34,913 bases of DNA from a virus, in the IMG/VR virus record IMGVR_UViG_3300021373_001376, positions 1 to 34,913 of that record; one strand, written 5' to 3'. Each line of letters starts with the position of its first letter. The first letter of the stretch is position 1. The notes under the pieces were generated by a model. That model worked only from the letters and a program-made list of their open reading frames with translations, ran no database searches and had not been told where the DNA came from. Made by a program: the position numbers and the translations under genes. Shown here piece by piece: positions 29,773 through 34,913 of the stretch.

Positions 29773-31618
29773 ATGCTCCCTCCAGGAGTTTCTCTATCAA
29801 ATCGATGAAAAGCTGGTCAGCCTTATCCCGTCGACCTAAGAAATACAGAGAAAAGTTTTCCGCGAACCACTCCTCGTAATCCGTATCGCCATACTCTGAC
29901 GCTGATTTCCGTTTCTTACCCGAATATTTACCGTTACGGAATAGCTTTTCCACAGGCGGAAGCACTCGACGGCCATACTGAACATCCATTTTGGCGCCGT
30001 ACATCTGGTGTATGTGGTGGCCCAGCTCGTGAAATATGGTCGATCTGAACTGGTCAAAATCGTTGTCTTGGTAATCCTTTACCGACCAGGGCCGACCTCG
30101 AAACCAATACGTGCCGCCTTCGTTTGTCCAGGTACTCAGCTTCGATTGATCTCTGTTTCGACGCTCTCCCTTAGTCAATCCCTTTACACGCGCACCCATT
30201 GTAATCGGGTTGATTGCCATGATCGCGTCACCCATGCTTGCGTTAGCACGACCCCCAGTTTTGACGAACCCCTGGAGCCTGGGCACATTGAAAGCATCAC
30301 AAAGCCGATCCATGTCATCGAGACACGCCTCGAGTGCGACCAGGGTGTCCTCATCGAATAAACCGAGCTGCTCAAACTTGGCGCCCTGAGTGCGGCCCCT
30401 AAACCTGGAATAAGCCCAATGCCTTTCATCTTGTGCATTGTTTTTTGCCCACGCCTCTAGTCGTGCTTTTGCTCTGATGGCGCTGACTAGTTGGATCTCT
30501 TCCATTCTTCTGGGATTAATATCGCCAATCGGCTTGGCTGGCGTCGTGAATGCGAAATCATCAGGGTCGGAGCTTGCCGTGGCTTGCTGCTGAATTATTG
30601 GCGCAAATTGCTTATCCACTCCACGCAGCTGATCGAGTGTAATCGGGCGGCCTTGCTCATCAATAAACTTATCCAGAGTGATATTGCCCTCCCTAAATAG
30701 CTTGGCCCTAGCTGGCCCGAGAACCTTGTCCTGGAAGCTCGCTGGCTGCCGTTTCAGCCAATCCGAATACGTGGTCGATGCCTTGACCTGCTCCACTCCA
30801 TCGGGCCCTACTGACGGCCTGGTGCCTCCCTCTGGGCCAATATCATATTCAGGATTTACGACCATCGTGATCGTTGATCGACAGTTGAAGTGAGCTGGCG
30901 GCTTCGGATCTTTGTCAAAGTCTCGATATATCGTCCCATCTCGCGCCATACATACCAGGCTGGTACGCGAATCAAGCGTTGATACCCACTCATAGCCCTC
31001 AATAACATCGTCATTTTCTTGCATTGAGAGCTTTCGCGTCTGATTCGATACGTGATTCGTAGCTGTCCTGGCGACTGTTGCGGCGCCTCGCCCGAGCGTT
31101 GGCTCTAGGTCCAGGATCTTTTTGGTCAGCTCTTTGTTGGTGTATCCAAATACAGCGGCCTCCCTGATCTGCAGCTCGACTTGATTCAAGGTGTGCCTAT
31201 CGAAATCCTGAAGCATACGAATCATTGAGTAACCTGGAGAGCCAGGGATGTCGATCAAGCTGGTATTCATCGCTGTATATATTTGCCCAGCCGTAGGAAT
31301 TGCTGCTGTGACTCCTACCTGGCCAATTACGCCAGCATTAAATTCAGCCTCGTACTGACCGAAATCCAGGAGCGCCTCGAGTAACTCGTCCCTATACGAG
31401 CCTTGCTCGGCCAGCATATACAGATAAAGATCGCCGCCCTGCTGCATAATGCGTTGACGTGCGAAGGGTGTCAGACCTGGCTGATCTAGCCGCTCGATGA
31501 CGCTCATAAGAAGGTCAGAGATAAAATCGGATGCGCGATTTTCACGCCCACGCGCATATCTCAGAACGAATATCTGATGCCTGGTTAGTGCATTGAGGAT
31601 CTCATCGTTTGCCGACAC
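29765..31618 (-). CDS. MuF-type minor head protein fused to a zincin metallopeptidase
   Basis: The 617-residue protein starts at GTG 31618. Residues about 100-255 are a Phage Mu F/SPP1 gp7-type minor head region, ending in TLDSRTSLVCMARDGTIYRD and PPAHFNCRSTI (the PPxHxxCR core). After a linker, a C-terminal domain carries HELGHH (zinc motif HExxH at residues 530-534) and, about 54 residues later, EEWFAENF, the downstream glutamate of gluzincin-type peptidases. The layout matches MuF polymorphic effectors, where a toxin domain rides in the capsid and is injected. Alternatively it matures the head. The portal gene is upstream and the scaffold gene downstream. Confidence 0.82.
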   Translation of the reverse strand: MSANDEILNALTRHQIFVLRYARGRENRASDFISDLLMSVIERLDQPGLTPFARQRIMQQGGDLYLYMLAEQGSYRDELLEALLDFGQYEAEFNAGVIGQVGVTAAIPTAGQIYTAMNTSLIDIPGSPGYSMIRMLQDFDRHTLNQVELQIREAAVFGYTNKELTKKILDLEPTLGRGAATVARTATNHVSNQTRKLSMQENDDVIEGYEWVSTLDSRTSLVCMARDGTIYRDFDKDPKPPAHFNCRSTITMVVNPEYDIGPEGGTRPSVGPDGVEQVKASTTYSDWLKRQPASFQDKVLGPARAKLFREGNITLDKFIDEQGRPITLDQLRGVDKQFAPIIQQQATASSDPDDFAFTTPAKPIGDINPRRMEEIQLVSAIRAKARLEAWAKNNAQDERHWAYSRFRGRTQGAKFEQLGLFDEDTLVALEACLDDMDRLCDAFNVPRLQGFVKTGGRANASMGDAIMAINPITMGARVKGLTKGERRNRDQSKLSTWTNEGGTYWFRGRPWSVKDYQDNDFDQFRSTIFHELGHHIHQMYGAKMDVQYGRRVLPPVEKLFRNGKYSGKKRKSASEYGDTDYEEWFAENFSLYFLGRRDKADQLFIDLIEKLLEGAYG

Positions 31619-31709
31619 GCGGCTTGGCCTTCGCCTTCTTCTTGGCAGCAGCCGCCTTCTTCTTGCCTTCTGCTGTATAGGGGTACTTCTTACCCTTTAC
31701 CATTGGCAT
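31602..31709 (-). CDS. 35-residue lysine-rich mini-protein
   Basis: ATG at 31709 gives MPMVKGKKYPYTAEGKKKAA followed by a lysine/alanine-rich tail to TGA at 31602-31604. CGAGGTGAG precedes the ATG. Short basic proteins with the KGKKYPYT-like opening occur near portal and MuF genes of many phages. It may neutralise packaged DNA or act as an assembly factor. It overlaps the MuF gene by 17 bp. Confidence 0.7.
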   Translation of the reverse strand: MPMVKGKKYPYTAEGKKKAAAAKKKAKAKPRVGKR

Positions 31710-31950
31710 AACTCACCTCGCTGGTTAGCTCATAGACATCAACAATGGCGCATCGCTCTCGCTTTCTGCCGTACTTTACGTGAACGGCGGCGCCTACCTT
31801 TAAGCGTCTGACCATGATGTCCGTGACATCCTCCTGAACCTGGCAGTCTGGTATGACGACATACCGCTGGTCTGACTTATTTATGAGAATCTTGCTCTCA
31901 GCGAATACAGTCTGGCTCAGTAGAGCCGTCAATATCAGTATATATCGCAT
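31690..31950 (-). CDS. Small exported protein with two cysteines
   Basis: From ATG 31950 (GGAG 6 bases upstream; the ATG at 31956 lies on the ribosome site) the product has 86 residues. MRYILILTALLSQTVFAES is a standard signal peptide with a probable cut after VFA. The mature part has two cysteines (PDCQVQEDV and RERCAIVDV) that could form a disulphide. An exported protein is unusual within a head gene cluster. It might act at the envelope, as in superinfection exclusion. Function unknown. Confidence 0.65.
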   Translation of the reverse strand: MRYILILTALLSQTVFAESKILINKSDQRYVVIPDCQVQEDVTDIMVRRLKVGAAVHVKYGRKRERCAIVDVYELTSEVSYANGKG

Positions 31951-32006
31951 TTGCATCTCCTAACGTCATCACGACGTGCTATGGCCTCACGGCCTGGGTT
32001 TATTTC

Positions 32007-32288
32007 CTACCACTTCTCCCTATTGGCCCAATAAGCCGCCGACATCTTACCCTTGGCTATGTTCTTGGCGTGTCGAGCCTTGAATGATTTACGCCTAGCA
32101 GCTGATGCCTTGCTTTCGCCCTGGCGTGCTGGCGATCCCGAGACGCCCTGCTGGCCAAATCGGATCAGTTTTACTTTGTCGCCTTCTTTAGCTAGGACAA
32201 CGTGGGATTTCTTGGGGTGCTTTGGTGTGCGCTTTGGCTTGTTATAGCCTGATAGGCCATGCCGCTCGAGTCGTGGATCTTTAGCCAT
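32007..32288 (-). CDS. Small basic conserved phage protein
   Basis: The 93-residue, highly basic protein carries GLSGYNKPKRTPKHPKKSHV, VKLIRFGQQGVSGSPARQGE and RRKSFKARHAKNIAKGKMSA, blocks found together in a conserved small phage protein of unknown function. The charge suggests nucleic-acid binding, perhaps in packaging or in the virion. It lies between portal and the exported protein. Confidence 0.75.
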   Translation of the reverse strand: MAKDPRLERHGLSGYNKPKRTPKHPKKSHVVLAKEGDKVKLIRFGQQGVSGSPARQGESKASAARRKSFKARHAKNIAKGKMSAAYWANREKW

Positions 32289-32291
32289 GGC

Positions 32292-33686
32292 TTAGACAGG
32301 CGGTAAATCGCCCAGCTCCTCCTTGACGTCTTCCAGGGATCGAGTGCCGTCGATGATGCCAGCGGCCTTGAGGCGATTGAATATGTCCTGGTCGCTGATG
32401 ATCTGCCTATCCATGAGCGTGACCATCGACATAATGAGCTGAGGATCGACAGACTTGTCATAGAACTCGCGATTGATCTCGATAACCACCTCGTCAGGCG
32501 TTCCCATGAACTCAGCGCACCATCGGACACATTGCTGCAGTGCGGCAGATAGGTTGCCCACGATGTCGCCCAGGACGCTGTTCTCCGATGCGAATCGTAT
32601 CCTGGCGCCCTCTGCTGTCTCATTGCTGCCTCGATCGGTAATGATACGTGCACCGATTGCGACCATGGCCTGCTCTTTCGCTCGCATCGCTTCCATCACT
32701 AGCTGATTGGCTTGCGGCTGTAGCAGAGTGGCGCCGCCTGTCTCCCCCAGGATATGGCCAGCACGAGATCCCAGCTTGATGCCTTCGGGATTGGCCTCGA
32801 AGAACTCATCGGCGTTGAGGCTGTGCGTGATGAACAGCGTGGGCTGTCCTGTGATGAAGCAGCTCTCCTCGTAGTCGGCTGAGTTGCGATAGTGTGCAAT
32901 ATTGACGTCAGCGATGTCCGATAGAGGAGCATCGTCGATGGTCGAGTCGTTGTTCTTGCTACCCACGAATATGCCAGGGATGACGTCCCAGGTGCTGCCG
33001 TCTGACCGCCTTGGATAGATCTCATCGGTATACGGCATCTCGTCGCGATAGACCTGCTGTGTATATCCATCCTCTCGCAACCTGAGTACGCGGTATTGCA
33101 CATCCATATCATGACCGAACTCGTCATTGCTCGATCGATAATCCTCAGCCAGGACGACCATAGTCAGCACCTTGCGGCCTGCCATCGTATCGGTGCACCA
33201 GTTGATCACCTGCTCTGCGGTGTACGGAATAACGGACGCTTTAAGGTCCAAACGAGCAATATCCTCGAGAGAGAGATCACCATCAGCCTGCGGGTAGTCG
33301 ACCAGAAGGAACGCCCTGCCGCACTCGAGTAGGTTCGACAGCTCATCCTTAGCCAGCTGCTCCAATCCCAGGCCGTCACCACTCGCATCATTGATGAGGT
33401 ATTCCAGGCCCGTAGGTACTTCGATCTTGGGCTCTTTACGGAATGCAGCGCCGACCAGGGCGTTTTTGGTGCGTCCTGTGAAGTTGGTAAACAGGGCTCG
33501 CTTGAGGTATTGGCGATATCGGACTGTCTGAGCCCCTAAAGCGTCGTCATTGCTCTCCGCGTCTGGTACTGGCAGATACGTATGCCGCTTATCTTTTACA
33601 GCGACAGAGCCTCTCACAGCGTCTCGCGTCTTGGTCCACGACGGCTTATACAGCTCATAATTGGGGTGTTTATTACTGACGGACAT
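32292..33686 (-). CDS. Portal protein (DUF4055 type)
   Basis: The 464-residue protein starts at ATG 33686 (AGGTGA 7 bases upstream; GTG at 33695 is rejected). Typical portal blocks include NKHPNYELYKPSWTKTRDAV, YLPVPDAESN, RTKNALVGAAFRKEPKIE, ECGRAFLLVDYP and QPTLFITHSL. The C-terminal half has long helices (EAMRAKEQAMVAIGARIITD...). It forms the DNA gate at the packaging vertex. It follows terL and precedes the MuF gene. Confidence 0.87.
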   Translation of the reverse strand: MSVSNKHPNYELYKPSWTKTRDAVRGSVAVKDKRHTYLPVPDAESNDDALGAQTVRYRQYLKRALFTNFTGRTKNALVGAAFRKEPKIEVPTGLEYLINDASGDGLGLEQLAKDELSNLLECGRAFLLVDYPQADGDLSLEDIARLDLKASVIPYTAEQVINWCTDTMAGRKVLTMVVLAEDYRSSNDEFGHDMDVQYRVLRLREDGYTQQVYRDEMPYTDEIYPRRSDGSTWDVIPGIFVGSKNNDSTIDDAPLSDIADVNIAHYRNSADYEESCFITGQPTLFITHSLNADEFFEANPEGIKLGSRAGHILGETGGATLLQPQANQLVMEAMRAKEQAMVAIGARIITDRGSNETAEGARIRFASENSVLGDIVGNLSAALQQCVRWCAEFMGTPDEVVIEINREFYDKSVDPQLIMSMVTLMDRQIISDQDIFNRLKAAGIIDGTRSLEDVKEELGDLPPV

Positions 33687-33719
33687 GGGCGTCACCTGGT
33701 AATGAGTATCGTGATTTTA

Positions 33720-34913
33720 TCATAGGGTGAACCTGATAGGCACATGGGCCACTGGCTTGACGATCGGCATCTCATACGCGATCGGATACGTCGTCGCGTC
33801 ATTCTGGTGATCTCGGCCATTCGACTTGTCTGGCTCGCCGTTCTTGTACACCTGCTGCTCCAGGCATTCAGCTGTCACTGGACACTTGGCGGCGTTGATC
33901 TTCACTCGGCCTGACTCCAGGGCGGCGTTCATTGCCAGGATGCGATCCTTCACCATGGGATTGCGCTTATTCCCGCGAACCCAGAACCCAGCCTGTTCAA
34001 GTAGCGCGATGTCTGACTTGCTCGCGTCCACTGTCTTGCGGCTCTTGCCGCTTGCGTCAGGATAGATATACACCTGGTGATCGCCATATCGACTCTGGAT
34101 AATCCTGATCATCTCTGGCGTGTCGTACATATTCACCAGCTCATCGACGCCATGCCAGGTACGGCCACCGTCGCGCTGTACATATACCGTCGCCGCCTGC
34201 TTGGTGACGTTAAAGTCACAGCCAATGAACAGCGGCTCGCCCTCTCTGATCTCCTCGTCACTCGCACAAGCGTGTCGGTTATAGCTTGTATATACCGTTC
34301 CTGACGTGAGATTGACAAACCGACCCTCCAGATATGCCTGGAGTAAATGCTCAGGGTAGGCGTTCTGGAGTGAATCAATATAACCATCAGGCAAATGTGG
34401 ATTGCTCCTCGTAGGCGCTTGGATGATTTCATACCCTGGTCTCGCCTCCTTTCGCCATTGCTCATATACGAACTTGAATCCCTCGGGCGTTGTCGTGACG
34501 CCGATCGTGTTGAATCCCTGCTTCTTCTGGCGATTCCTTGCCATGACCTGGCGCCATACGTGTGCAGCGTCGTCTCGCTTGAGCGTATCCAGCTCATCGA
34601 TGTCAGCGTCGGCGTGTTCGTACCCGACGATCCTGTTGGGATTCTCCATCGATCTGAACATCACAGTGCCATACCCTTCGACGTCAATCTGGTTGAGCGG
34701 CGTCTTCTGTAGGCGATACGGTATCTCTAGCTCTGTGAGTATCTGCTCGAACCTCGGCCAAGCGATCATTCGGATCAGGTCATATGTCGGCTCGTAGAAC
34801 CCACGATTGACGCCAGGATTAGCCAGGAGGCCCGTGATACAGCGGAGAATAGCGGCCTCAGTCTTACCAGCTCCGAACCCAGCGACAAACGCAGGGAATC
34901 GGGCCTCGGTCAT
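33720..34913 (-). CDS. terL: Terminase large subunit, main part (5' end at the left edge)
   Basis: This fragment of 397 residues is completed by 14 residues encoded at bases 131-172, giving 411 in all. Walker A is GFGAGKT; Walker B is ADADIDELD (about residues 115-123 of the full protein). The nuclease domain has three acidic positions: CDFNVTKQ (about 247), YIYPDASGK (about 300) and DHQNDATTYPIAYE (about 386). ATP-driven packaging and headful or site-specific cutting are its functions. The length is at the short end for the family. It precedes the portal gene. Confidence 0.92.
   Translation of the reverse strand: MTEARFPAFVAGFGAGKTEAAILRCITGLLANPGVNRGFYEPTYDLIRMIAWPRFEQILTELEIPYRLQKTPLNQIDVEGYGTVMFRSMENPNRIVGYEHADADIDELDTLKRDDAAHVWRQVMARNRQKKQGFNTIGVTTTPEGFKFVYEQWRKEARPGYEIIQAPTRSNPHLPDGYIDSLQNAYPEHLLQAYLEGRFVNLTSGTVYTSYNRHACASDEEIREGEPLFIGCDFNVTKQAATVYVQRDGGRTWHGVDELVNMYDTPEMIRIIQSRYGDHQVYIYPDASGKSRKTVDASKSDIALLEQAGFWVRGNKRNPMVKDRILAMNAALESGRVKINAAKCPVTAECLEQQVYKNGEPDKSNGRDHQNDATTYPIAYEMPIVKPVAHVPIRFTL
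34788..34913. repeat. Right copy of 126-bp terminal direct repeat
   Basis: Identical to 5-130. Superimposing the two copies gives a circle of about 34,783 bp and an intact terminase gene. Confidence 0.95.

Overview
The window looks like an essentially complete genome of a small tailed bacteriophage with siphovirus morphology, opened inside the large terminase gene. Bases 5-130 recur exactly at 34788-34913, and the terminase reads through in one frame only if the ends are joined. The joined circle would be about 34,783 bp. Every gene I can support is on the minus strand, packed with 1-30 bp overlaps (many ATGA, GTGA or TTGA stop/start junctions). I see no integrase, CI-type repressor, tRNA, CRISPR array, insertion sequence, DNA polymerase or RNA polymerase. 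A strictly lytic phage of a Gram-negative bacterium, of the kind recovered as circular contigs from aquatic metagenomes, fits best. The host is not identifiable from the sequence.

Read in transcription order, from high to low coordinates. Head genes (34.9-28.0 kb): large terminase (started at 172 and joined across the ends), DUF4055-type portal, small basic proteins, a small exported protein, a MuF-type minor head protein fused to a zincin metallopeptidase, scaffold, and a P22-type coat protein followed by a terminator. Connector and tail genes (28.0-10.5 kb): head-tail adaptor, stopper, HK97 gp10-like protein, tail terminator, tail tube, a G/GT chaperone pair with a -1 slippery site, tape measure, two distal-tail proteins, and a 3241-residue tail-tip protein. 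That last protein joins a lambda J-like hub, a very long repetitive fibre shaft and a C-terminal S74 chaperone in one chain and takes up about 28% of the genome. Small tail or virion proteins follow. Lysis genes (10.5-8.9 kb): membrane proteins, an XhlA-like protein, a 3TM holin and an M15 peptidase endolysin.

An early region (8.8-0.8 kb) follows a sigma70-like promoter at 8839-8879. It carries a Sak3/DUF1071 annealing protein, an SSB-like protein with an acidic tail, an XRE regulator, a stand-alone primase zinc domain, a lambda O-like initiator with four 24-bp iterons inside its gene (probable origin), a DnaB-like helicase, NinB-like and NinG/HNH-like recombination proteins, an HTH-metallophosphoesterase, a PD-(D/E)XK nuclease-like protein and several very small proteins. 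A second promoter at 2649-2690 shares an unusual upstream motif with the first. A strong terminator at 730-768 closes this region. The next gene starts at the end of its T-tract and leads into terS and terL.

The strongest items for follow-up are the MuF-zincin fusion, the giant J-shaft-S74 fusion with its sharp compositional boundary near 18.7 kb, the iteron array inside the initiator gene, the motif shared by the two promoters, and a perfect hairpin plus T-run near 7.03 kb that points against all genes. No stretch over 300 bp lacks a gene.
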